NCBI GenBank assembly: GCA_009739215.1
Contig: VSJF01000007.1
Span: 1,851,072 to 1,915,071, forward strand
Reading direction: 5' to 3'
DNA length: 64,000 bases
Source of the DNA: Floccularia luteovirens
Lineage: Eukaryota; Basidiomycota; Agaricomycetes; Agaricales; Squamanitaceae
In this document: piece by piece, positions 1 through 11,749 of the stretch
Position numbering within the stretch: the first letter of the stretch is position 1
How the letters are laid out: every line of letters begins with the position of its first letter
Translations under genes and position numbers: made by a program
The notes under the pieces: model-generated
What the model was told of the DNA's origin: nothing
The model's input: only the letters and a program-made list of their open reading frames with translations
Databases searched by the model: none

Positions 1-1605
1 CAACCTCCCACGAAATCAACTTTACGTTTGGGAATGTCTTGCCATCAATACCGAACAGCGGCTTTACAAGAACAGCGAGAACCATTTTCAGGGAAAAGGT
101 CGAGGCGATCGAGTTTCCAGATCCCAAATCGGATGAAGCTCTTGCCGGGAAAGGCTCTGTAACGATTCTTAATCCTTTGCGACGTTATGTGTATACTGGT
201 CGATAGAGCCTGACAGACAGCACCTGCATCTACTCATTCAAGTACCCTGTAGATTTGGAATGAAGCGGTGAAGTAGAACAAGCATGAGCTTTACTAGACA
301 AATTTGTGGAAAAAGCACCATCCTTACTGGCAGACCCCATTCGGGAACAGCCGCTGACCTTGTCCAGTGCAATCGTCCGTTCAAGTTAAGTATGACACTA
401 TTCCGATCACTTTACTTCAGCAGGAATTTGCTGAATTCAAGGACAATTGCTCCCTAGAACCTTCCCCGGTTGCAATTCAACTTTTGGGGGACCTTACAGT
501 TGCTTTCTGTGAATTGTACGCCAGTGAAGACGCTCGTCGCGACGCGATCAATGACATCATCTTCAAAAGGACTAAAATTTATCTTTCCCCCGGGGTCACT
601 TCAAGGGCAACGGAAATTCAGAACTTTTGGTCATTCCAGCGCTCATCAGAACATGCAAAAACGAAGGAGGATGTGTGTTATTTGAAGCCGTTGCCTATTA
701 CGCAAATAACTTGATTTTGAACAGTACACATGATTTCCTAGTATTCTTATGACCGACGTCGGTATGTTAGACGGCCTAATTACTTGTTCAATAATCAAGC
801 GACTGGCCTGGGCCCACAAATTGGATTCTACGGCTGTATCTGGTCGGGGGGAAAGATTATTGTCGAGACGTTGACACCGGTTTATGACCTGACGGTTCAT
901 TGAACGGATGACGAAGCAAGACAGAAGAATGCAGCCGTCCTGAACGCAGTCTTCAAGGCCATCCCTCGACTTGTTGAGTACTATCGAGAATTAAATTGGC
1001 GCGAAACGGAATTCAACGTGAATATCCATTTCAAACAAGTTTTGTAGATCGTGCGGGCCTGCGGACCAACTTTACCTACCAAAGGCGTGTTAACAGCACA
1101 CTCGTTTCCAATGTAGTTTCTGAAAATGGGGAAGATTTGGTCATAAGTTCACGAGACAGTTTCCCGAAATTGCTCATCGTTTTCTCGCTGATTTGGGGCA
1201 CGCGCCGGCTCTTCGGGCTATCAGTGATGTTCACGGTAAATGGAAGATGATTGTCATGGAGCACTCTCAATACATCCAACTCCATGACTGCGCACCGGGA
1301 CTCGATAATGAAACAAAATTAACTATCAAGCACAGAGTCGAAAAGATTGTCACAAAGCTACACGCTCAAGGACTTGTTTATGGTGATATCCGTCAAATCA
1401 ATATACTGGTTGACAAAAGGACGCTCGACAGTCCGGAGGAGATTTCTATGCACGTTATCGATTTTGATTGGGCTGGACAAGAAGGTACAGCGAAATATCC
1501 AATGGGGATTAATACAAAGGACCACGGGATGTGGCGGGTGGAACGCTAATTACCAAAGATCATGACCTGGGAATGTTTGACTTGTTATTTTATTCAGTCT
1601 AAGGA
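1..1605 (+). pseudogene. FunK1-like fungal protein kinase, frameshifted remnant (left end cut by window)
   Basis: Kinase-like signatures run in order along the plus strand but in changing frames. They are an N-terminal helical region (about 367-714), the segment ending GGKIIVETLTP (about 810-895), a FTYQRRVNSTLV block (about 1068-1105), and a catalytic core with GHAPALRA, an HRD-like LVYGDIRQINILV loop (about 1375-1410) and a DFG-like VIDFDWAG (about 1458-1482). The tail GGTLITKDHDLGMFDLL (about 1535-1600) is in yet another frame. At least four shifts or stops interrupt it, for example one missing base near 1145 and shifts near 700, 1000 and 1530, none at a good splice pair. The conserved blocks match the large Agaricomycete FunK1 family, kinase-like proteins of mostly unknown role. 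I infer a recently decayed copy. The true 5' end may lie outside the window. Confidence 0.72.
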
Positions 1606-2263
1606 GAGATCTACACACAGCCAAAAAGTTTCTGGGAAAAAGTGAAGGATTATTCTGGGAATCAATATTTTGCTTTATTTTCCCGCACTCTCTATGAGTC
1701 TGGGGGGTCAGCGTGGCCATAGGGTAACTAACAATGAACATTTGCTTAAATTTCTCGGTGTCTTACTCATGGATAGTGATTCCAGGCCATGTTCGATACA
1801 ACTTGGCTGACAGGAACACAAACTCTTCGAGCTTCATTTTCGACAGCCTCTTGTTCAAGAGATATTGCTTTAAATTATCACACTATATTGATTATATCTA
1901 ATTGATCAAAGAGTACGTAAAATGAGGTGGTAGCTCATCCTACACGCTTACTCGTTGTATCATATACAGAATAAAATCATTTTAAGAATGAGAAACCATT
2001 AATGAAATCGAGGCCACCTTGAAGGTGGCCGAGGTCATTAACAACAAAGTATATAGCATCTGCGGTGCCATTGATAACAGAGTTGAGAGAGTAGGAGGCC
2101 ATATTAGGCATTTGGAGTTAGCTCATATGTAACCTGATACATGTTAAGTTTTCTAAGAAATTCAGTTCAGACGGTTGGTTACTTACACCACCGATATGGA
2201 AAAATAAATTCTGCAGCTTATTGAACTGGGCTTTTGTTATATGCAGGAGTCTAGTGCTATTAT
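1606..2263. other. Intergenic stretch, no gene seen
   Basis: AT-rich sequence with stops in all frames. The only structure I see is the short perfect hairpin at 2012-2030. Confidence 0.6.
2012..2030. repeat. Perfect short inverted repeat (9 bp stem)
   Basis: GGCCACCTT is followed after one base by its exact reverse complement AAGGTGGCC. It is far more GC-rich than its AT-rich surroundings. It could be a hairpin, a terminator-like structure in a decayed transcript, or chance. Confidence 0.5.
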
Positions 2264-2991
2264 CTAATCTGCACCAGTAGCATTACGGTAGCGATCAAAA
2301 GCTTCCGTAGCAAAAAGCATCAAGGTTGTGCCTTGCAATGGTTGAGTAACAAGAACCCATTTAAGCATTGTAACTACTTCACCTGTGTCGAGATAACCAG
2401 CAGCCGATTCAGCAAATATTGGTTGGGAGCTTCCATATCGTACGGTTTGATTGATTCCCAAAAATTGATTGATACGCGGTGTCGCAGTGATTGGTCTGTA
2501 AGATTGCTTAATGTACGTGAGCGGAACAAATTGGATTATACTGTATGAGTGGGGTGTTGAAATATTGCTGTTTTCACTGGATTGAACGTGATATATATTT
2601 GGACCGAGTACAGCCATGGTTGTCATTACCCATGGTTTCTCTGGAGGAGCGGAATAAGTATAATTAGCTTTGTCCGTCGGGTAGTTTAAGTATGTTTGGT
2701 ATATGTAAAACAACATTCCCATGGTTCCAGACGGGTGGCGGAATTACAAACCAGGCTTTTACTTAAGCACCAACTGGCGACGGGAGCTCAAGAACACTAA
2801 ATAGCAAGTTTTCTTCATCTCCCCAAAGGGCTGGCGAACACTATAGCGAGTTCTAGATGATCTGCAAGGTCCACACTTTGAATGTATACTGCCGAAAACC
2901 AATAGAAAACGAAGGATGACATCGTGGCTGTCCAATCATCAGGAGTTGAATGGCATTGCATTTGCCTGCTGCTCATGTGTTTAGCATCCAT
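2264..2991 (-). pseudogene. Unrecognised protein fragment(s), probably partial or decayed
   Basis: A 152-codon open frame (2264-2722, minus) ends with FATEAFDRYRNATGAD. A second open stretch lies upstream on the same strand (about 2821-2991, beginning MDAKHMSSRQMQ and including SFVFYWFSAVYI), but it runs into a stop and I could not find a splice pair joining the two. The upstream part has aromatic-rich hydrophobic stretches. I do not recognise a family. It lies between two clear pseudogenes, so decay is likely, but a small real gene with an intron cannot be excluded. Confidence 0.3.
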
Positions 2992-3538
2992 TATACTACA
3001 CCGGACCCACCATCTGCCTGCATTACATTCAAGCTAAGATTAGTGAGTAGTATGCTACAAAACGAAGTTTATCATACCTCTTGATATCCGTATGCTATTT
3101 CGAGAATTTGACATTTGACATTGACATGACCCAACCGGATGGTTTTATAGGGGTATATATCATGCTGAGCGCTGAAGCTGAAGGCAGAATCAGCGCCGAT
3201 TAATTAAGGTGAAACTTTGACGTTTCTATGCCATCTCTGAATCATCAACATCATTTCCTGGAGCAACATTCGTTCCATGTTTTCCTTCGGGTTCTCATAA
3301 AAATAACGCGTGGAGAGTTTTTGCGTCTGTTTCAACACCTCGCTTCTCATTTTATTTCAAAATTCAAACCCTCCCAAATGGATCTTCGTATAGGCCGTGA
3401 TGTGGGAACAACCTATGTATTCTTTGTCAGGTTCTCATACGTAAGAATCTTTGTGTAAAGGAAGGTACTATCTGAAACAAGCTTTCATACCCTATAAAAA
3501 CAGCTCGAAGACACGATAATGGCATACGTGTCGAGGAA
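2992..3538. other. Intergenic / upstream of esterase remnant
   Basis: AT-rich, only short chance open frames. It includes a region ending in a TATAAAA-like stretch (about 3492) just before the carboxylesterase start, which could be its old promoter. Confidence 0.5.
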
Positions 3539-5424
3539 ATGTCGGCTAGAATTTTCTGCAATATCTTTACATATCTCCTTCTCTCTTCCATTCTGGTAAG
3601 AGGTGACGATGATAAGGCGACCTCGAATGTTGTAGACCTTGGGTATGCCAAGTACCAAGGGTCTATCGATCCTGTGTCGCAAAATACGCAATTTTTGGGC
3701 GGGCATGCGATTTGCAGCACCTCCTACTGGTGACCGCGCCCGTAGTTTCATGCTATGATATCTACTAACTTACTAGTATTGATACCTAGGCGCTTTCCGC
3801 TGGAGAGAACCTCATACCCCTGCAACCACATCTGGTGTTCAACTGGCCAATGCTGAACCAAACCGCTGCTTTGAGGCTGGGCAAGGTAACTCACCTGTAA
3901 CTCCTTTCAGACCTTTAGGAAAATCGCCCATGTCGCTCGTGAAACCGGATGTTCGCACGACACAAAATATTCACGAGAAGCGGGACGTTCCCGGATTTTC
4001 TGAGGATTTTCTATTCCTGAAGTAAGATATATTATTACGATTGATCGAGCCCTCACTCCTCCACCGTACATTCTACTAGTGTTTATACACCCGGCGAGCT
4101 TGGACAAAAGCAAAACTTACCGGTAGTGTTTTGGATTCACGGGTACAATTCATCCTACTTTGATATAAGGTAGATGTATCTAATACTTACTTATAACGGA
4201 GGATATGTCTCTGGAAGCGCCTCAGGATTCCGAGGTACTGATATCTTCAATGGAAATGATCTTATTCGTCAGTCTGGAAACGGTGTCGTTGTCGTTGTCA
4301 TTCAATATCGTTTGGGTATATTTGGATTTCTTCCCGGTAAGAACGATGACCCTGTCCTGGAGGTAAGTTGAGGTTACGCTAATAGTCACTGCGGAGGAAA
4401 GGAAGCTAAATCAACTAAGACGCTATATAGTGAAGCTGTTGCCCGAACTAAGTGAGTGACTTGTGTGTTATGATACTCGGCCTTTTATTTAATACATTTT
4501 CAGCTGTTCATCAGCTTCGGATACCCTAGCTTGCTTGCGTCAAGTGGATATTAACACTCTGCAAATTCTTTGGCACATTTGTCTTTGTGCCAGTGGTGGA
4601 TGGGACCTTGATCACAGAACGACCCACTAAACTACTTCAACGTGGCCAGGTTAATGGGGTACGCAACAGACCTATATGTTGCTCAAATCTGATCAATTGG
4701 TCTTTAGGACATTCTCTTAGCGATTACAAACACCTTCGGAGATGCTCCCTTTGTGAATCAAAGCACTGCAGATACTATTGTAGTATCCGACTACGTGACG
4801 CAACTCTTTCCATTTTTTGGGCCAAAGCAAATTGCTACTGCAGTCGCTAGATATCAGGAAGTGGGGACTCCGATTGAGCAAACCGTTGGTATAATGGGCG
4901 AATGTAAGATACCAAAATGAGTTTGTGTTGAGATCATTCCTCATCTATCTTGACAGCCATATTTATATGCCCCACCTATGCACTACTTCGAGCATTCAAT
5001 GGTCGTTCATTTAAGGTAATTTTAACTCTAAAAACTCAAGCAGAGAAACAGAACATATAAGTACTAACTTTTGTATCCAGGGAGAATTTGCCATCCCCCC
5101 AGGGGAACACGGGAATGATGTAGCTTACTACTTCCCGAAGTAAGTGGCCACGTTGCTTTTCAATCATAAATATCTCCTAATCATATGGATAGTGGAAATC
5201 TACTGCCATTCAATAACACTGAATTTATCAATGCGTTTGCAGAATCTTTTATGAACTTTGCCATGTCACTTGACCCGAACGTAAAATGGAATCCGGCGGA
5301 CATTACTCTTAAATGGAGTGTGTGGAATGGTGGGTTCGAGATGCTCTTCAACAGAAGAGATGCTGGTTTGCCCGCTGTACACTCGATAACGACATCGAAT
5401 GGTTTACTTGAACGTTGCAAGTGA
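3539..5424 (+). pseudogene. Type-B carboxylesterase/lipase, decayed (catalytic Ser region deleted)
   Basis: Starts with a plausible signal peptide (MSARIFCNIFTYLLLSSILVRG) and the usual VVDLGYAKYQG start of secreted fungal type-B esterases. Recognisable blocks follow: RFAAPPTGDR, DVPGFSEDFLFLNVYTPGE (EDCLFLNV-type), the oxyanion-hole HGGGYV, then YRLGIFGFLPG. After that come TLACLRQ-like, VDGTLITERP, DILLAITNTF and PPGEHGNDVAYYF (with the expected catalytic His), ending near NGLLERC. Short introns remain visible (for example about 4907-4953). The span between GFLPG and the SSASDTLACLRQ block, which should hold about 150 residues including GESAG, is missing (about 4371-4500), so the nucleophile is gone. 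A small indel also breaks the frame after TQFLG (about 3690). A clear esterase relic, unlikely to be active. Confidence 0.8.
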
Positions 5425-6215
5425 GCTCATTGTTTTCTGAGAAAGTTATGTTGCGATTTTCAATAGCTTCTGGAATGGTGTTTCTCAGCTGACTGCTCAA
5501 TAATTATTTCTACACTGCATATATTTAGCAAGTTCTATAGTATGAACTGAATATCATTATAGAAGTTACTTTCTTTCAAGTTCTGTTTGCTGTTGTGTGA
5601 TAGGTAAAAAAGTTTGATATCCGATCTGATGATCCTTCGAATGTATATCTTTCTGGCTGGTTATTTTAAAATTAATGTGCATGGAATCCTAGGATGTTAC
5701 TCAAGTGTTCAGTAACATAAACCGTACTAAAATTACAGTAACTCTGGCTCTTCCCACATTTCTCGACGTAACGCTTTCAGTCCTTATATATGTGGCTATC
5801 TCTTTGAAACAACTATAGAGCATCACGACGGCAAACACTGATGCTCTGGTGTTTGGCACTGCCTTTGACTGACAATCTACAGTCGTAGGAGCCTTGGTAG
5901 AACTCAGTGTGAAGCATAGCGTTGGTCCACAGGCTGCGTACTGCTGTGTAGCAAACACCTTAATCCCACCCGGTGCGCCAATGTAGTGCTGTGCAGCAGC
6001 GGCTATGTTACTCTTACATATCAAGAATGCTGCCATACTCAACGAGTACATTGTTGTGGTAAGTGGTCAGCCACTGAAACCAACAAAGACAAACAGAGAG
6101 AGCCCCTCTCCCCACCTCCAACCCGTCAACATCGTTTTGTCTGACAAATCGAAAACCTGTATTCTCTGTCTTTTATCGTCAATCAATTTTCTCTTTCTCT
6201 TTCCTTTATTCATTC
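5425..6215. other. Intergenic, includes a possible membrane-protein remnant at 5701-6051 (minus)
   Basis: No confident gene. A 116-codon minus frame (5701-6051) contains ASVFAVVMLYSCFKEIATYI and a later VTVILVRF block. These resemble the TM5-TM6 part of a common multi-span Agaricomycete family of unknown function. I infer a possible fragment only; chance is also possible. The last 150 bases are pyrimidine-rich and probably the MUB1 5' leader. Confidence 0.35.
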
Positions 6216-9200
6216 ATGCGAGAGTCTAACTTCGCCTTTCCTGCCCAAAACAAGGCATGTGTTTGTATTACTTCCCAACTCTACGACAGAAGGGGTATGT
6301 TCTCTGCTCTTTCCACTCATCCTTCTCTCCTCATCTTCTCGTACAGCCCTCGATACTACGTCGCCCTTGCCCTTGTTCAATTCCCTCACTCACCTTACCT
6401 ACCTCACATCAACCTCTCCTCGCATCCGTGAAATAATGACTATGGATGGCGGTCTCGAACGTTTGGTTAGGATCTTGCACGAGTTTTGCATTTGTCCTCC
6501 CCCGCCAGATAATCCTGCCGTGCTCTACGGCCTGACTCCCCCCAAAGCCCGACCACCCAAACTTATCCCGACTCTTAATCCCCACTCATTTGACAAGCAC
6601 GCCGCATACCGTTTTTCGCTTGCCTTTCAGTGTGTGGTCAACATCGGGGTCAGGGGGAGTGAGCCGATCAGAAGCCGCGTGGTCCAGGCTGGCACGTTGG
6701 ACGTAGTAGGATGCATCCTGGAGGCCTGGCTTGCTAACAAGGGCTTTGCACTTGGCCCTAGCTCAAGTGCGACTGGTCTACCAAGAGAAACGAGGGAGCA
6801 GAGGCAAGCGAGACGAACCGCACATGTTGAGCAGCGGCAGAGGGAGGATGCAGCTCAGCTATCGAGAGCATTGAGCAGGCAAATCCAAATGAACCAACTG
6901 CCACAGCGTGCTCAGGCTGAATTTACACGGACCGCCTCTCGTTCTAGGAGACCAGTTGAACAATATACCACACAAGACGTGAGTTCTGCCACTCTCTTGA
7001 GTCTAATCCCTCTCCTAACGTACAACCAGGATGACTCGATGGATATGTCATCTGGTTCAGATATGACACAACAGACGACTATTTTCTCTGATTATGCACA
7101 ACGCCCCCCCACCTCCCATTCAAACAGTGATACCGACGTTTCTACTGACACTTCTACTGCTGCCACCCCTTTGGGCTCTGGTACACCCACTGGTTCGGTC
7201 GTTATCCCGAGCCGCGATCGGAGTGGTACCATAATTGCCCGAACTGTTTGGGATCCTATTCCTCAGGTTAACACCAACACAACCCTCAACAATCAACCTG
7301 CTCGACATCGCCCGCACAGGAATCGACCCATCGATATTTCACCTCCACAATCAACAGATACATCTAGACCCGAAACGGAAACGGAAGATGATGGTGACGG
7401 TGATATCGATATGGATCATAATACCAGGGTTGATTCTGATGTCGCCTCAGCCTCGGCCTCCCCTTCTCCAGAACGACATCCGCGGCATAATACCCATATC
7501 TCGCTCGGGAGGCGTGCGGTTGGCATTGTCACCGATGGGCCACAAAATCCTGCACAGGTTGGCAATTTGGGTGGCATAACACTTGACACTGACGCACATA
7601 TTATAATCAATGAGGCGGGTGCTGCTGGTGATGGCGTTGATGTTGGTGTTGAGGACGGTATAGTCTCACTTGAGCCAAACGACGATTTTGCGATGGGTGC
7701 TCCACCTGGTGCCCCTGGTGCTATGGATGAGGGTACAACACCTCGCGGCCTCAATCTTAATATGGATCCTTCAAGACGAAGAAATACAGTTGATGCTCCA
7801 GATGTTACACCCAGAGCTGGTGTTATTGGTTTGCCTATGATGGCTGGTGCATCGACTGCCACAATTAGAGGCACGCCCGGCATCAATCAACTGCAACAGG
7901 GAACACCAAATGGACACCAGAGAAACGGTACCATAAGGGTCCGGCCTAATGTTGTTGATGCTCCTACAATTACGAATGCAGGAGCAGCTCCTACTAACGC
8001 AAGTATGAATAATCGTACACAAAGTAATCATCACCATCGCGATATAGATTCTGGCCCCTATGGTGACGAGGATGTCCTTTTGAGCTTACAACTCCTGGCC
8101 TATCTTAGTAAATATCCACATGTACGGCAAGCCTTCTATAAGCCTCGTGCTTCGTTCCATCCTGCAAGTACCAATTTACCTGGAGCTCGATATGCGGTTA
8201 GTTCAACATCCGGTATTGTTCGTGAGAAACAGAAAGAAAAAGAGAAGGCCGCACCATTACCCCAAGGCCCCAAAGATGGCACAGGCTATATACGTCCTAT
8301 GGCTGGATCTGCAGCTCGTGGAAAGGAGAGGGCACAGCCGCCAATGTCGCAACAAAGTCCAATTGTAGTTTCATCCGCAACAACACCATCCTCGATACGC
8401 CAGACGAATGTATTTTCGCTAGTGGAGAGGTTTACATTCAAGCCAAGTTCTACAGAGACTGACCTGCCAAATCCACCGCCAAGACTTCCTCAACTGATAC
8501 AGTATTGGGCGGGTGTTATCATGCGTAATGCTTGCCGGAAGGACGATAGCAGAGGAGGAATACGACAATGTGCTAACAGTGAGATTTTTGCTTATCGTTT
8601 TACGAGTGATTCTATACTAATCACTTGTGTAGTGCTATGTGGTAAATGGGAAACTTATCCTCGAGAGTTTGCGAAATGTCGGCGCTGTAGAAAAGCAAAA
8701 TATTGTGGTAAAGAATGCCAGAGCACCGCGTGGAGTGAAGGTCACCGTTTCTGGTGTAGTGCGAAGGATGCTGATGAAGAAACAACTGGAGAACCCTCAT
8801 CACATTCACATGTTTCGGGATCGGAATCTAGTGGAATACACCTGAATGCTGACGCTAGTACAGGAATGGAGATCAGTGTTCCGATTGGTGGCGTCAATGC
8901 CCAACGGACAGAGCGAAGGGAGAGGGAGAGGGATAGGCACGCCAGAGAGCATGATCGAGCACAGACGCATACGACCGCTGCCGGAGAACACATGACAGAC
9001 ATGATGCGACCGTCAGAAACAGCAAGAGCTCGGCCCACGAATGTACCCACAATTGATACTTATCTAACTCTAGGTAACCAAGAACAAGGTGTAAGGAGGA
9101 GATCAGAGACTGTCACTGGGGTTATCAGCTCCCCAGGCGCGAATAGATCCATGGATTCATCAGGGACTCCTCTTGTTATTCCCCCCCACCGGCCACATAT

Positions 9201-9372
9201 ACCTCTACAACCCGTGACAGAATGGTATTCTAGCAACATGTCGCCTACCGCGTTTTCTTCACCTACGAGAGGCGAACCAGGACCGTCACGTCATGGAGTG
9301 CGAAGAGCAGATATGGATGCTGTTGCTTTCAGGCAGTCAACGTCAGAAGACCAAGACATGGTTTTGGGATGA
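6216..9372 (+). CDS. mub1: MYND zinc-finger protein, MUB1/samB family
   Basis: About 999 residues from four exons: 6216-6294, 6347-6978, 7030-8578 and 8633-9372. I chose ATG 6216 because it restores the family N-terminus MRESNFAFP..ITSQLYDRR, which joins across a 52-nt intron to ALDTTSPLPLFNSLTHLTYL, while the longer frame from 6259 reads through that intron. The N-terminal armadillo-like region (about residues 1-150) ends in VGCILEAWL. A long Ser/Pro/Asp-rich disordered middle follows, then a C-terminal MYND finger (QCAN..CGKW, KCRRCRKAKYC, CQSTAWSEGHRFWC). In yeast Mub1 partners the E3 ligase Ubr2 in degrading the proteasome regulator Rpn4; Aspergillus samB affects polarity and development. 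The two internal introns (6979-7029 and 8579-8632) have lengths divisible by three and no stops, so retention would be silent to frame. Confidence 0.9.
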
Positions 9373-10411
9373 GTCCATTTACTCGCACTATTTATCATTT
9401 ACTCGCACAATACCACGAATCCGACATGACATTTTAAAAAAAAAACGTATTTGAACGTCTTTCACTGTTGTAATCAATGGTCTAATCTATTCCATCATCC
9501 ATCCCAACCAGCAAAAACAAAGTAATTGAACCCACATCTGCAAACCACCCCCTGCACGTATTATCAACCTACCCACATATCCAATTCATTGATAAAGATT
9601 TTATGCACCCTTGAACCATCTCTTTTTTTTCTTTTCTTTTTCTTTTTGGTATCAATCACATTTTGTGTGGGCTGATTCACTCTGTTCCTGGTGGCTTTTT
9701 TTTTCTTTTTTTCTTTTACTCACGCATCTTAAGCACAAGTACTATAGCTCTATACACTTTTTTTTCTCTCGTTTTTTTTTAGTCGTAAACCCGCAATGCA
9801 TTACCCATATCAAATAAGTCCGTAAGTCCCGTTGCTTTGCGCATGGTTACTTAGTTTATTTGAGTGTCGAAAGTTTTGGAAGTATTTTGAGAAAGCACTT
9901 GAAGCTATCAAGGCGTTTATGCTTCTCATGTATTCTTCCAAACTGTTATGAGTCAAATTAGATGAATGCACTGCGGTGGCGGGTTCTTGCTTCACAGTTT
10001 TGATCGTAATTGTATGGATTTCGTACGATATATGCTCCTAATGCACGGATTCTCGCAGTTACTTAAGTAGCCGATTTGGGATGAATCTCACGTTCTAAAG
10101 CCATCACAAATCCAAGGTCGATGCATCACTTAGGCTCTGTCTTTTTGAATGACCAAGTGTGATTTCTGTATTTGGTGTAAGCGTATGTATACTGGTTTTT
10201 ATAAAAATTAACTTGGGTATCTACTAGAATGAATGTGATGTCATGTAGCGAACTATTGTTCAAATGTCTTTTTATAATGAGGTATCTCATTTTTTAAGCA
10301 CTGTAGACTGACATTATAAAAGTATGATAAAGTGCCGAAAATAAAAAGTAGTGTCATGTGATCATGAGGAAGTGAGGTAACGACCACGTGATGTCGACAA
10401 ATTTAAAAATC
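9373..10411. other. Intergenic, T-rich low-complexity stretch
   Basis: No gene. 9620-9790 has several runs of T and CT on the plus strand, producing a spurious Phe-rich open frame. The rest is AT-rich spacer between MUB1 and the chaperonin gene. Confidence 0.6.
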
Positions 10412-10424
10412 GGGAACATTCCAT
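10412..10424. promoter_or_regulatory. Candidate heat-shock element upstream of hsp10
   Basis: GGAACATTCC contains two inverted heat-shock-factor units (GAA nn TTC) about 80 bases before the chaperonin start codon. Known biology: HSF drives hsp10/hsp60 in fungi. Only two clear units are visible, so the site is an inference from motif and position. Confidence 0.45.
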
Positions 10425-10495
10425 TGCAACATTTTACAACACTTTTTCTCTCTCACTATATCTTCAACAACTTTCTTCTGTTAACTTCTCATATA

Positions 10496-10991
10496 ATGGT
10501 GAGTAGACTAGTTCATAACTCTCATGCTTACATCTGGTTAACTGTTCTGTATATTCAGGCCGCACAAGCAACATTCAAATCTATCAAGGCTGTTGTCCCT
10601 CTTTTGGACCGTGTATTGGTTCAACGTTTCAAGCCCGAGACGGTACGTGCCCTGCCCTTCAGGGGATTTATCCAAGTCACTGACATGTGTTCGTAGAAAA
10701 CAGCTGCTGGAATCTTCCTTCCTCAATCAGCTACGACTAGTCCTCTACCTGAAGCTACTGTCATTGCTGTTGGTCCCGGTGCACCAAATAAGGATGGAAA
10801 AATTGTGCCAACTCAGGTGAAGGCTGGAGATCGTGTGTTGCTACCTGGCTGGGGAGGAAACTCGATAAAGGTTGGAGAAGATGTATGTTTTTGTTTCGGT
10901 TTTTTTTTTTTCGTTTCTTGTTTTGCTAATTCGTTTATAGGAATATTTCTTGTTCAAGGACTCTGAAATCTTGGCTAAGATTCGAGAGTGA
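10496..10991 (+). CDS. hsp10: 10 kDa mitochondrial chaperonin (GroES/Hsp10)
   Basis: Co-chaperonin capping Hsp60 in the mitochondrial matrix. Four exons (10496-10498, 10559-10642, 10697-10882, 10941-10991) encode about 107 residues, the usual length. After the Met, the protein reads AAQATFKSIKAVVPLLDRVLVQR, with the mobile-loop block KTAAGIFLPQS, then EATVIAVGPG, KAGDRVLLPGWGG and the C-terminal EYFLFKDSEILAKI. The family usually has LPEYGG where this has LPGWGG. The coding part of exon 1 is only the start codon, immediately followed by GTGAGT, so the first intron separates ATG from the rest. A heat-shock-element-like site lies about 75 bases upstream. Confidence 0.95.
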
Positions 10992-11749
10992 AATTTTTTT
11001 CATTCTACCTCTACCATATAATTTTTTCTGGGAAGTGAGGGAGGGGCAAGCTCATGAACAAAAAATGATGTGGGCTAGAAAACTGCCTGTTACGCATATC
11101 CGTTTTTTTATCTATTACGACCCACATTTGTTTATTAATCATTAGTTGAAAAAGACATCTCTCCACTCACCAAAAAAAATTTACCTGGTCCCAACATGCG
11201 ACACTGTCGCCTTCCTAGGGGTAAACCCGCCCTTATGAGTCCGCACTGCCTTGAGTGAATAGTCTTGATGCTCATTGTGAAAAGCTACGGTAGTTAAAGT
11301 TGGTGTACGAAGTCAACCCCCTCACATTGTGAGTGTGAAACGTCCGCGGCAATTAAGTGGCTTTGAGTTGCTGCCTTAAGAGTTAAACGTTGAGGATGTG
11401 TAGTTACCCTAGTAGCACATTCATAAGAAGGTTCAGAGTATCAGAATTTTCATTCGCTTGACTCAAACTGATACATTCTAATTATATTTATTTTTGTTCC
11501 AGCTTTTTGATGTCATCAAAAATCAATTGAAGCTTACGGAATAAACATTGCCGTCTTGCCAGATCAATCCATAAAACCTGGAACTGAGATTATGCCGTGG
11601 TTCCATGTGGTGCATTTTAAAAATGTAATGTAATTGTGATCCTCGCTGACTCCCTTCCTCCTTCCACAGCACTTAAGAGAGATCCATCCATGATGCGTTT
11701 CTGCACTAACTAAACGCCCAGAAATTTAGGCGGCATTTCAGCGAAAGCG
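10992..11749. other. Intergenic, no gene seen
   Basis: 3' end of hsp10 and promoter of the MFS gene. Stops in every frame, no RNA gene recognised. Confidence 0.6.

Noticed and set aside
6259..6435. Long MUB1 frame starting at 6259
   Set aside because: It reads through a clear 52-nt intron. The family N-terminus is in a different frame from ATG 6216.
9611..9817. Phe/Ser-rich 68-codon frame
   Set aside because: Produced by T-rich low complexity, not a gene.
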